Of a stretch of 64,000 nucleotides of DNA, positions 12,215 through 24,812 are shown in pieces. Location: contig JAALGY010000010.1 in NCBI GenBank assembly GCA_032358165.1, positions 248,001 to 312,000 on the forward strand, read 5' to 3'. Below the pieces are notes generated by a model. It was not told the DNA's origin. It did no database searches and was given only the letters and a program-made list of their open reading frames with translations. The position numbers and the translations under genes are program-made. This stretch comes from Diplosphaera chodatii (taxonomy: Eukaryota > Chlorophyta > Trebouxiophyceae > Prasiolales > Stichococcaceae). Positions within the stretch are counted from its first letter, which is position 1; each line of letters starts with the position of its first letter.

Positions 12215-15200
12215 CTAGTTCACCCGCACCAGCTTGTTGGTGCCCGAGTTCACACGCCACGACTCGCCCTGGATCTGCAGTGGGATGGCAGGGCAGCAAG
12301 TCAGCAAGTGTCTTCGTATGGCCTCTTGCACTGCAGGCTCGCCGCTGGTGGCGGACACTATAGCCGGGCGTCAGAGACCATGACAAGCAGTGGATGCTCA
12401 GGGATCGCTCACCATGGTGTTGTACTGGCCGGGGACCGTCAGGTTGGGGGCGAAGTACCTGCGGCGCAGCGATGGCGGCTTGCCTCAGCTTGATTCGCCG
12501 AGCTGAGTTTGGGCGGATGCGATGCCAGCGACAAGACAGGACAGGTTACACAACATGCAGTGCAGTTGAGCCACAGCTGGCAGGGGTTTTCGGGGCCCTA
12601 GACAAAGTCAGTACCAGGTGGAGGTGGCGTGGTTCCGCGTAATGTCCAAGACAGCAAAACCCTGCAGCAAGCACGACACGCATTTCAGGGAATGTGTGAC
12701 GTATCCTGACTGCGCAGCGCGGGTGACACGGCCCAAGTGGCAGCGGTAGCCCCCTACCCCAGGAGGCACCATGGACATCTGCCTGATACTGGGCACTGCG
12801 CCTGGTTCACCAAGAGCACGTCTGTGTCAGCGGACTGTCAGCGCACCTTGTGGATGGGGGAGGGGTCGAACATCTTCACATGCGGGTTGCGGGCCAGGAC
12901 GTTGTTGCGGTTGATGTCGGAGGCGGTCAGGTTGCCGTTGACGCTGCAGGAGAGGATTGTGTCACGAGCATTAGTAATGGTGTCCCCAAGTCAAGACACC
13001 TGACAGCATTCATAGCGCGAGGGCACCGTTTTCACATGCAAGCAGATATGCAAAGGCAGCATGCAAGTGGCGCAGCAGAGCATCGATGCACATTGCCACA
13101 GGCTCGCTCATGAGAAGCGCGCTGCACTTGCAACAGCGCACTTGTAGCCAGAAGTGATGGCGGAGCTGACGAACTCGACTGCCATGGAGCCCTGGCCTGT
13201 TGACAGGCGCATCCACACAATTGTGGTCACTGGAAAAGCTTCACATGTCGGTTGCGTGCTGTGCAATGCGCCCAGAAAGGGACGCACCTGTCTCGGCGTA
13301 GCCGCCATAGCCCGTCTCGTTGACGCATGCGTTCTCAACCACCTCTGCGGCCCAGTGAGTCTGCAGGTATGGAACATACACTTCACAGGGTTCTGCCCAC
13401 ACACAAGACTGCATCGAGAGTAGCAAAGCTTGTAGCAAAACTGTGCTAATAATGTGGGTTTACAGGTTTACACTACAGGTTCCGACTCAGATTGTTTCAC
13501 TGTACGGTACATCCTGTTATCATGAAAACGTACGTGGATGTCGCCGGTGATGATGAGGACGTTGTCCTGCATGAGGCCATGCAGTGTCAGTTTGATGTTC
13601 ACTGATGACAGCCAGCAAGTGGCGCGCCTATTACAGCGCTCGCCAGTTGCGACCAGCCACGGTGCAGCTTTGCAGCACGAGCTGGCAGCAGGTCATCCGG
13701 CTGAGGCACACACTGGCACCACAATCTGCTTAGCAAGATTGTTGCATGCATGGGAGCACGAGGGTGGGGGAGCGCACGATGGTGTTGTTCTTGATGTGGC
13801 CGAGCACCTGGCGACGGCTCTCGCGGTCTGCGCAGGCACACACAAACTTCGTGATGCCAGCAACCGGTGGGTGAGCATGCAGCAGACATGGTCTCATGTG
13901 CAATAGCCTTTGAATTTGCGACTGCAAACAGAGCTGAGAGTCCCAAGGTGCTCACATCCGTCCCTGTTGCATGCACAGGGAGCAACGGTGAGTCTCAGCT
14001 GTCTGCTTGTTAGTCAGACAGTACAGTTTCATGGCACGCCAAACTGCGATGCAGTATACGGCAAGTCCGGGAAGCAGCTTACCACTGGTCCGAGGAGCTG
14101 GTGTCGCAGCGGTGGATGAACAGCACCTGCAGCACAGCACGGTGCATGTGGATGGCACTCAAGGATCCTACAATGCATGCACGCCTGTCTGATTGACGCC
14201 CGTGTGCCTCTGAAATTGGCCAAAGAGTGCGCCTGCTAGCAAAGGTTGCCTGCAGCCGCTGGACCCAAGAGGGTGCAGTGTGATGCGCACCTGCTGGTGC
14301 AGCAGCTTCCACGTCTGTGAAGCCTGGCCAGCGGACAGCTCGTCCTTGATGAACTGCGTCTGGGGGGCGCCCAGGATGGTGCGGTTGGGGTCCTGCAGAT
14401 TTGCAAATCGAGATGCCATCACCAGCAGCTAGCCCCAGCTGGGGGCAGCAGCCAGATGCTGACAGCGTGAGAGGAGGCATTTTGCATCCATGCCACCAAG
14501 CAAGTGTGGTAGTGCGGCTGATTGCGCACCTCCTTTGCAATAGTGGAGCCGTTCTGCAGCAACACAGAAGCACACAGATCAGGGCCGAGCCACCTCTGTT
14601 GCTGAGTACATGCAAGTGCTGCCATGTGATCTCCAAACGGGGATGACACATCGAGGCATCGTCACACTGCATCGGCCATATAGATGTCGCAGCTGTGCAA
14701 AGGCGGCTGACCTGCTCGTCACGGCCGATGACGCGGGTGTCAAGGGTGATGAGGCGCAGCAGCTTGCCGACCTCGAAGTTGCGGTAGATCTGCGCAGCAC
14801 ACATGCCGACATGCTTGAGGTTAGCACAGCAATCCATCGGCACCATGAGCATTGCATGTCAGTGTTGGACATCACTGCGATGTCAGGTCTGTGTGAGAGT
14901 CTTGGGGACCCTCGACTTCGAGTGCAGGACTCCTGCGCACCTGCTGCTTGTTGTCGGCGTTGGCCTGGCGGATGGGCATCATCTCGTAGTACACTGCGCA
15001 GCACAATGAGGACCCTCAGATGTATGTTCGTTGCTATCAGATGGACTCATCACGGGAGATGTTTGACCACTCGAAGGTCACCCACCCTGCAGCGCGCGCA
15101 GGCGGCGCTCATCCCAGTCGCCCTCGGTGGCCGGCTGGTGGTTCTGCAGCAAGAACGGTTCGAAGGGTTTGCCGACCATTCATCCTCAGCATGCTCACAT

Positions 15201-18154
15201 GGGCAAACAGCTTGGTCTGCGTTCTCACATGGTCTATAGCATGAGCAACGGGCCTTTCTGCTTGGACACCCCTGCAAAAATGAGCTGTGAAGAAATGTGT
15301 GTGTACCTGGGCACCGGTGCGGTAGGCGTTGTTGGTGTACCTGTCGGAAGGCGGAAGCACGAGTCAGAGACGGTGTGCCCAGGCATGTGCCCAGCAAGTG
15401 CAGGGGCCTAGCTGACATAGCGACAGCATACAGGGCAGACCAACTCTTGGAGCCAGCTGCAGAGCTGCCATGGCAGCCTGACACGTTGCGCTGCTGTGCA
15501 GCAGAGGTTGCGCCACTCACTCGTGGTCGTCCCACACGGGGATGAAGGGGGCGGAGGCGCGCATGCGCTTGGTGTCCACGTCGGTGTTGTACTGGTTGTG
15601 GCGGGTCCTGCGGGCCAGGAACCCCACCCTTGACAGCATGGCACGGCAGGCGGTGCAGCGGCAGCACATGCAGGGCTGCGCTGCATGCTGCATCACTGGG
15701 GCAGCCTGCTGCAGCAGGGCCCCGACAGGGCTGAGAGCCCTGTGGGTTCAGCAAGGGGGTGCTGTGCAGACCGAGAGCCGCGCGCTTGCCTGTAGTCGGA
15801 CAGGCTCACGATCTCGCGGGCCGGCTGGGTGTTGCGCGCCTGCAGGGGGCCAGCACAGCAAATCACGAAGCACTCTGGGAACATCTAGCGGGTGCTGGCG
15901 GCACGGCACGCCCCTGCCGCGCCGAGACGGGCGTCAATATGGCTGGCGCAGCGCCAAATGCAAGCTGCTGCTCTGGCACTCCTTTCTTTCCTTTGCTCAG
16001 CAGACGCAATGCTCCAGTCTGTGGCGCTCGGCAGGAGGCAGAAAACCCTTAAAAATTGCAGACCCCAAGCAGAAGGAAAAGCCTAAACCCTGAGCCGCAC
16101 CGCACGTGCGACGGGGTCCGCGATGTTGGTGGCGCTGCCGGTCTGGTTGCCCTCGTACAGGTAGCTGCAGCGGCATGCGGCGCGCAGGTCAGCAGTGGCG
16201 ACACTGATGTGTTGTTGAACACTGGGTGGGTGCTGTGTCAGATGCGCATGTGCTGAGCTGTTCAGGCGATCAAACAAGGGGGAAGGGCTCATGCAACGTG
16301 AGTGATGCCCCAGCCAGCTTGATTGAAATCACTCACTCTCCGGAGTGCAGGTTGTAGTCGACCTCGCCGCGCTCCGCCATGCGGGCGATCTGACTGCAGG
16401 CATGACAGGGTGCTGTCTTAGTGTGCAGCGCACATCAGCGTATAGGGCGGCACGCTGTGACAACGACCTCACACCCTCAGAGAGACATGTGCACTGCCAA
16501 GTCGATGGACGAGGTGAAGCGGCTCACCCGTAGGCGGTGAAGTAAGCCAGGGGCTGCAGAGCAGGAAACACATCACCGTCAGCTACCCAGTCCTGGAGCA
16601 GGCTACTGCCAACGGCGCTCATAGAAGTAGACATGGTGCAGATCTGCTGGCATGGTGTCTGACACCTCTGTGCAGGAGCGCCAGCTCGAGCTGGAGTCTA
16701 GCAAACAGCAAAGCCACCACCACAGCGCGCAGATGATCCAATGCCCTGACGGTCATGCACCGCAGCCGTGCACGCGCACCAGCTGGGAGCAGCCGAAGAA
16801 GGCGACGCGGACGCGCTTGATGTCCTCGTCGGCGCGGGGCAGGGTGCGGGTGCGGCCGATGGTGGAGTACACGGGCGCCTTGCGGTCGTTCTGGCGGTAG
16901 CGCCACTGGTAGAAGTACTTGGTGTTGGGCTTCAGGCCGCGCGCCTCCACCTGTTGACGCAATCGAGGCCCTTTTACAGCCCAGCGCCTGATCGACTCAT
17001 CGAAGCTGTTGCAGCATGGCATCAGCAACTGTGATGCTATATATAGTGTGCCGTGGGTGCTGCTGCTGATCCTACCTTGACCGTAAAGTCAATGGCGGCG
17101 TCGGTGACAGCGGTGCCCCGGGTGACGCACGACTTGAACTTCTGGTCTTTTGAGACGCAGTAGTCCAGGAAGGCGGGCCGGTTCTGGGCGCCCGACGGCG
17201 GCGTCAGACGCGTCCACAGGATGACGGACCTGTTTCAGGTGCCTCGCAATCTTGGTAAATATTCGCGAACACATCTTGGCAACCGATGTGTGTTCACGGA
17301 ATCGGCTGACCCTCACATGAGCTCACATTGTGAGATGGTTTACGCCACAAAGTTGAGAACACGGCGAGCAGCGCAGAAGTGCCAAAGGGGGTTGGGTGTG
17401 GGCAGGGTGCACTACTCACTTGGCGAAGGGGTCGCCCGATGCCACGCCCTGCAGCGAGCAGCAGCAGCGTGGTCAGGAGCATTCAGAGCCTTGCTACAGA
17501 CTGGCGAGGCGTCTCAAAGCCGCCAGAGCAATGCAGGTGCGAGATTCTGCATGCTCGCAGCACTGCATCCCGCCCATGTGGTACAACTTGTCGTGGGAAA
17601 TCCGATGCTCGATTGGCTTGCAACCAAAACCAGAGGCATGCTCTTCGAGTCACCAGCCTAAAGCAATCATGTATGGCCACCAGGGGCTAATGCTGCCCGT
17701 GTGCACCTCGTCGAAACCAGGATGACTAACCTACAAATGACTCGGCTCACCTGCACGAAATGGATGTCCGTGAGGCGGTTGGTCTTGGGCTCCCACTGGG
17801 ACTTGGCGGGGTTGCCGCCCTTGTTGCCCTTGCCGCCCTTGTGGGAATCATCGTCGTCATTGCCCAGCAGCAGCCGGCCGTTGGCGCTGAGGGGCTCTGC
17901 ACGAGAGCGATGCAAGCTCGGAACCGCAGAAGCATAAGCGCATCTGCATGGATCGCACCGCTGCATCCGGGTCAATCGTTGTGTGTCAAATAGGCAGTCT
18001 AGGGCTGAATCAACGCACCAGACCGCGCCAGTGCCGGAAGTTTGATAACGGGGGACCTGTAGTTTTCGTTCTCGGACCGCTGCGCCTCAGCGACAGCAGC
18101 GGCCATCACCAGTGCAACCATGCATGCGATCGCTGCGACGCCTGACGTCGCCAT
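12215..18154 (-). CDS. PhoD-like alkaline phosphatase, paralogue C (complete)
   Basis: It starts at 18154 (MATSGVAAIACMVALVMA, signal peptide ending VAEAQ) and stops with TAG at 12215-12217 after TNKLVRVN. The domain order is as in A and B. GDYLYEGNQTG forms across exons near 16340 and 16170, PVWDDHE is near 15530, LDTRVIGRDEQ near 14740, and VLIITGDIHV near 13540. Two features set it apart. An Asp-rich then Lys/Gly-rich insert (GNDDDDSHKGGKGNKGG, about 17810-17860) sits before the conserved PAKSQWEP. An extra 190-base intron (17230-17419) splits the GDPFAK/SVILWT motif, which is one exon in A, B and D. Like D, it also has an intron before NHQPATEGDW that A and B lack, so C and D look like sisters. 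No frame break was seen. Confidence 0.9.
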
Positions 18155-19443
18155 GGCGTCCCGACCTGCATGCATGGCACGGCCGCCGCTCAGATAGAAC
18201 GGCATATTTGGGAAACAACAGGTGCAGCGGCTGCATAAGCGGCAGATCGACTGTGTGAACGTTTGAGTCAACTGTCTGGTGCCTATGAAGTGAGACACAG
18301 GGCAGCCAGCTGCCGGCACGCAACAAACACCCTGTAGATGCCCGAGGAATTTCAGGCCGATCTTCACACGGTGCGTGCAACCTGCATCCGCACAGCATGC
18401 AGCAGCCAGCCATCACCTTTTGATGGTCCCTTGATGTGGGGAGTGGATGATGGGAGCAGGAGCAGTGCTGCAATGCTGTCCCCCGCGGTCGGGCGGCGAT
18501 CAAGACCGGCGCCCGACCCACGTGCCAGGTGCAGCTGCCTTCAAGACCAGCTTCCTGCATGCAGCATATTCTTTGTTACAAAACACACAAGCAGATGTTA
18601 TTCTGCATGAGCAGACAGGTGGACTGGCTGGTACATGGCACGGCCAGCCAAGCTGCTGGCTGGCACCGCGCACAATCTCAGCCTATCGCTTTGCCAGCTG
18701 CATCTGCACCACGTCATCTGGAAGCAGTTTGCACGTAGTGCATTTTTCGGACATGTCCACCTTCGCTTGTCACTTGTATCTGGGCAAAGGGGCGGACCGA
18801 GGTCAGCTGCATTGCAGGAACCCTAGAAGGGGCAGCAACCAAGGCATCACATGACTCGCCGCCAACGCCGCCACTGCTGATTCCACATGCGTGCTGCTCG
18901 GCAACAGCACATGCATGTAAGCAACCACCAGCTGCACGTCACAGCACGAAGCAGCGGCGTGGCGTGCTGGTGCTATGGTGGACCCAGCAGATCGCGGTTC
19001 AGGCGAGGCGTTCGCAGCCTGATGTGGTAGGACCGTGCCGGTTGCCACGCATGCCGCAAGGCAACAATTTCGGATGGTGGGGATGTGCCCCAATGTAGTG
19101 ATGCAGCGAGCCTGAGTACCATTGCGCATGTGCTGTGTTTGGCACTGCTGCGGGGGCTGACTGATTACCCAACTGCCTGGGCTGGAATGTGGAGTGTGCA
19201 GCACGTGTGATGGCATCATTGGCACAGCGGTGTTGTCTCGCATTGCTCAACGAAGGATTGCGGCAAGAATCACTCTTCGAGTCAGGCTTCGAAGCGTTGG
19301 GCACGTTCCTATCAGCGGGACTCGCTGCTCTGTGCTGAGAGCAGGGCTGCCAGCAGCATCGTCAGCGCTTGGCTGTGCCCTGCTTTCAGTACTTAGGTCT
19401 TCTAAATATCTTCAATCCGCATTCCCTTTCCCGGCTTCACGGC
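18155..19443. other. Intergenic gap: PhoD C promoter and PhoD D 3' region
   Basis: About 1.3 kb without a recognisable gene. It should contain the promoter and leader of C and the 3' untranslated region of D. The only element I can point to is the GCATATTC site at 18564-18571. Confidence 0.5.
18564..18571. promoter_or_regulatory. Candidate P1BS (GCATATTC) upstream of PhoD C
   Basis: Matches GNATATNC and lies about 413 bases upstream of the C start codon. The 13-base context GCAGCATATTCTT (18561-18573) recurs upstream of D at nearly the same distance. Confidence 0.45.
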
Positions 19444-22400
19444 CTACAGCTCGTCGTTGAAGTCTACCGGCACCAGGTGGTTCTGGTTGCTGTACGTGCG
19501 CCATGCCTCGCCCTGGGTCTGCAGCGCAGGCAGCAGGCGATCAGGTCGGCAGCAGCCGCAACGACAGCAGCGCCGGACGCTGCTACATGTGGAGGAAATG
19601 GCATCCATGCATGCTCGCAGGGTGCTGCCCCCTGACGCAGACTGACGCATACCACACGGCACATCATGCTGGCTGCCACTGGCGGGCCTCACCATGGTGT
19701 TGTACTGTCCCGGGCGGGTCAGGTCGGGCGTCAGGTACCTGTGCACGCAGCATGCGGAGGGTCGACATTTGAACGCACATTACCTTTGACTGGGCTGCAT
19801 GCAATGCTACAGGGCGGGTCATCAACAAGGAAGCGAAGGAGACTGCTCACCAGCGGCAGGTGGCGTGCTTCCTCTTGACGTCCAAGACAGCCCAGCCTGC
19901 GGTTGGCAGCGGGGTGCTGTTAGCGCAGGCGTCAATGCAGTGCAGTGCAGTGCAGCGCGAACTGCACCGTCCCTGCACTGCCGGCGGGTTGTTGACATGC
20001 AGCAGCAGCTGCAGGATGCACAGGGACAAAGCATGGACATCATAGTATGGCTGGCAAGTAGGGTTTTGGTCGCACCCTTCAGGAAGATCTCGTTGTACCT
20101 GTAGGGCAGGGAGCACAGGACAAAACATCAGGAATTTCAGCATGTCCACCAGCATATTCGCAACGACTGTTGCCTGTTACATAGCCAACACAGTAACAAG
20201 ATCTACGAATGTCGATCTCAAGGACATGCCGCACGCTCACTTTGTGTGCGGGTTGGCTGCCCGGAGGGCTGCCGTCAACGCCAGCGACACATTGCGGTTT
20301 GCCTCAGTCGGGCTGCACAGCACAGCATATGCAGATATGTCAGTGCAGTATGGTGCTTCAGCATAAAACACATGTGGTCAGCGGCTGATGCTGCTGACTG
20401 CATGTTCCCATGTCCAATGACAGGTGCCGGTGAATCATGACGCCTGCATATGCAGCCGCCGCTGCTCACTTGTAGGTGGAGGAGATGGCCGATGACACGA
20501 ACTCGACGGCCAGAGATCCGGCGCCAGTTGCCGGGTTGTATGAGTATCCTGCAGTCATGGCCAAAATCAAAGCATCACCTATGGCCGCCACCGAAGCAGA
20601 TGTGACAACCGATGCAGGCGCTTAAACTCAACAGGTGGGTAGAGATCAAGCGCATGTCAGTACCCAGGGAGTCCCTCTCGTGATGACATTTGGAGCAACC
20701 CGAGGGATGCAGATACCCTCACGCTTGATGCCTCAACGCTCCACAAAGCACACCTTGCTCGTTGGGGCAGGGGTTGCGAGGCACATCATTTGCCCAGTGC
20801 TGATGGATGTCGCCTGCAGAAAGAGCGCCTGGCCCTGGTCAGCATCTCAGATGGAGAGCAGGACAGCTGCGCACGGCAACAACAAGACTACCACTATAGA
20901 CAGACAGCATCACAACTGGAAACAAGCAAGAGGGGTTGGAGACTTGCCAGTCAGCACGATGGTGTTCTGGATCTTGTTGTTCTGGATGTGGTCTGCAGGT
21001 CAGTTAATCGGTAACCTTGGCACAGAGTGGACGGCTGTGCAGCGGGTGGCTCACGACTGTATGCAGTGCAGACAGATGTCCAGGCTGTAGTGTCTCGCAC
21101 CATAGATCTCCAGCTGATCGCGCCTGTAGCCGTCCCACTTGTCTGCAAATCCACATGTTGAGCATCAGAGGCCCTTGAACATACGTCTTGGCACCCGCCA
21201 TGGCAAGCGGCAGGCGGCAGTGCTGCAGCATGCAGGTGAGTGGCAGGAACTCATGGCACTCACCCTCGCGCAGGATGTCGCACCGATGGATGAACAGCAC
21301 CTGCAGGCAGCGCAACCGAGCCATCGGTGCTATACCCGGCAGCACAGGGTCTGCAAACGGCACATGACCAGCACAGATGACAACACATGCGGCGCCTGTG
21401 CAGGAGGCCAGGTGCATGCAGCTCTGGCTGCGGCTGCGGTGCAGTGGCACCCACCTGCTGGCCCAGCACCTTCCACGTCTGCTGGCCCTCGGCGGCGGAC
21501 AGCTGGTCCTTCAGGTACGTCCGCTGCGCCGCGCCCAGGATGGTGCGGTTGACGTCCTGCACCCCAATACGCAAATTATTGATGGGGTCCTACAATCGGA
21601 CATCCCTTCTGGGGAAATATCCCAACTCACTTGGCACCACATGCAGTGTGCCTTCGGAGCCTGCACGGTTCCGCCACCGCCATCTGGATGTCATGCAGGC
21701 TCTGCATGGTCAACGACTGCAGGTGTGGTGTTGGCAGGCTGCTGAGTGCTCTCACGTTGACGGCGGCCAGCGAGGCGTTCTGGGGGGAGCGGCCGATGAT
21801 GCGGGTGTCCAGCATGATGAGCTTGATCAGCTTGCCGATCTCGAAGTTGCGGTAGATCTGCGCGAGAGATGGAGGTCAGCATTGATGCACTGTGCCCCAA
21901 CCTGGGGTTGAAGCCCTGCGCGGGGCCGTGCAACAGTCAGCAGCGACATCCACGTTGCACACACGGGCACCTGCTGCTTGTTGTCAGCGTTGGCCTGGCG
22001 GATTGGCATCTGCTCGTAGTACACTGCACGGCAGAAGAGCTGCAGAGTCAGCAGCAGCAGCTGCATGCTCGCAGTGGCAAGGCTCGCCACAGGGGCACAG
22101 CACAACATGAATGAAACGCAGCGGCACCCACCCTGCAGCGCGCGCAGCTTGCGCTCGCCCCAGTCGCCCTCCGTCTCCGGCTGGTGGTTCTGCATGTCGA
22201 AAGCAGCAGAGGTGGCAGAGGGCTCAATCATGTGAACGACAGATCAGTACGCACCAAAAACTTCCATCCGCTGATGGCGCCTGTGCAACTGCTGCATGTC
22301 CAGACACTCAATGGCCGTCACAACATGAACTACCGTCGGATGCTCTGCACCTGAGCGCCGTCCTTGTTGGCATCGCTGCACGCCAAAGCAACAGCACGAG

Positions 22401-24812
22401 TTAGAACCTGCCGCCACCAAGCACCAAGGCACTCGGCATGCTGCCAGCACAGTACCCAGCCAGGCAACAGGCTATGGACCGTCAGGTGCACTTCTCCAAC
22501 AGCACAGCCGGCATGGCACGGCTTCTAGACTGCCGAGCGCACTTGGTGTACTCGTGGTCGTCCCACACCGGGATGAAGGGGGCGGAGCCGCGCATGGCCG
22601 CAGTGTCGGGGTCGCTGTCTGCAGGGCGCAAGGGCTACATTCAAAAGCTGGCGAATTCTTGTCATGAAAATGTGCGTATGCAGGTTGCATGTTTTGCGCT
22701 GAGTGCAGGGCGCATGATGGGCGGTCAGGTGCGTGTTGTACAGGAGGCACTGACGAGTGATGCAGTAGGTGGTCACGACAATTTGACTCACTGTACTGGT
22801 TGTGGCGGGCACTGCAGGCAGGGCAGACACAGCGCATGTCAGTCCAGCCATCGGGTGACTTCTGGCTCAGTTTTTTGCTTCATCAGCTGCAGGCAAAGCG
22901 TGTCCAGCACGAGCGTGAAGCAGCAGGTGCGGAGCCCCGACATGCTTCTCGACAGCTAGAGTAGCTGGCCACAGTGGGCTCACCGGTAGTCGGCCACGGT
23001 CAGGATCTCCTTCTTTGGGAAGTGGGCGCGCGCCTCGCGGTACTGCGGCAGGATGTACTCCGAAGCGTTCCGCTCCGTCTCATAGATGTAGCTGCACGAC
23101 CGCAGAGCCATTTTCGTGAGCCATGTTCGATGTTCCAGGGATCCGCCCTGCATGCTTGTGCAAGGTACTGCTCGTTGCACTGGGCCCTGTCCGCATGGGG
23201 CGCAGTCAGTACACTGGCCACTCACTCTCCGGTGTGGATGTTGTAGTCGATCTCGTTGTTCCATGCGGCACGCGCGATCTGCCTGCACGCACCAAAAGCC
23301 CGCACGATTCGCCGAGATGCTCAAGCTTGTCATCAGGAAGGCTGCTGAGAAACCGCAGCTGCGGCGCCAGTTCTGAGCAGCTGCGTGTTGACATGCAGAG
23401 CTCCCTGTGCGTGGGCCCCTGCGCCGTGGCTGCCGCTCACCCGTAGCCCGTGAAGAAGCCCAGCGGCAGCTGCGAGCAGCCGAAGAAGGCGATGCGGGTG
23501 CGCGCGATGTCCTGGTCGGCACGCGGCAGCGTGCGGGTGCGGCCCACCTGGGAGTACACCTACAGGGGGGGAGAGTACAGGGGATCAGCGGCTGGCCGCC
23601 CTGCTGTGTGCTTCCAGGACTGTGGAGGACGCTGTGGTGTGGCGCATTGATCAGGAGTGTGGCTGCCTAGGGATGGCAGTGGCACACAGCACCACAGGGT
23701 GGGGGCGCTGCGCACCGGGGCGGCCTTGTCGTTCTTCCTGTACCGCCACTGGTAGAAGTACACGGTGTTGGGCTTCAGGCCGCGGGCCTCCACCTGCGGC
23801 GCAGCATGAGCCCGCTGCAGCATCTGACCCTCTTTGCGGGAACTGCCGTACCACATAGTAGCACTCAGCTCGCCTGGAAGCTGGTACCAGAAAACGCTAC
23901 GCCTTGCCGCACCTTGGAGGTGAAGTCGACGGCGGCGTTGGTGAGGGTGGTGCCGCGGGTGACGCACTTCTGGAACTTCCGGGTGGTGGACACGCAGTAG
24001 TCCAGGAAGGCCTGCTTGTTGTTCTGCGGCACCGTCAGGCGCGTCCACAGGATGACGCTCTTGGCGAAGGGGTCGCCGCTGGACACGCCCTGCATCCCAT
24101 GGCAAGCTGAGGTCTCTGGCTGACAGAATCAACCACATACTCAAGACGTCTGCCGACCACGCGGCCTCACGCATCACGGGCACTTACTGCTCGTTTAAAC
24201 TAGGTATTGCGCGACGGCAGTTGTCCACGGCAAAAGGTTTGAGCCCTGCAAGTCTCCTTACAAGCACGTGATCCCAACACGACACCTTCCCGTGGAACGC
24301 TATCGAGCTGCTGTCACCCTACTTGATAGCATCCAAGTGGGACAAATCCCACCCTTGATGATAGCAAATGCGAGACCAGGCAGGGAATCGCAGTCTGTGT
24401 ACCAGAACCAGCGGCCGGCAGAGAGGCTCCATGCTGAGACACAATCGCACCTGCTTGAAGACCTCGGCGGTCTGGCGCTTGTTGGAGCCCTTGAACTTCC
24501 AGGCCGACTTGGCGGGCGCCGACTTGCCCAGCAGGAGGCGGCCGCTTGTGCCCAGATCGAAGTCCGTCGGCTCTGTGCTTGCACGGCAGCAGCCTTCGTG
24601 AGGGGCACGGGCTTACTGACGCTTCTGAGAGGATGCATAGCACAATAGACGGCGGAATGGTTTTCAGGTTGCACCGCACCTGGCTTAGCTAGGTGGGGCA
24701 AGCCGGTGGCGAACTCGAGAAACGCCATGTTGCCGGTGCGCTGGGCCGCCGCACAGGAGACGGCGGCCAGGACCAGCACCAGCATGCAGGCCATTGTGCT
24801 TGACGCCGCCAT
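19444..24812 (-). CDS. PhoD-like alkaline phosphatase, paralogue D (complete)
   Basis: It starts at 24812 (MAASSTMACMLVLVLAAVSC, signal peptide ending AAAQ) and stops with TAG at 19444-19446 after HLVPVDFNDEL. PhoD_N is clear (GVSSGDPFAKSVILWTR near 24060; VEARGLKPNTVYFYQWRYR near 23780). Catalytic motifs are HTG(D)YIYETERN across the junction near 23225/23095, PVWDDHEYTK near 22560, LDTRIIGRSPQN near 21800 and VLFIHRCDI near 21290. Its structure differs from its paralogues. The YIYE...VADYR stretch is a single exon (about 22983-23094) where A-C have an intron. A 173-base intron (22619-22791) splits NQY/NSDPDT, which is contiguous in A-C. It is the most diverged member by eye. No frame break was seen. 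Confidence 0.9.
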
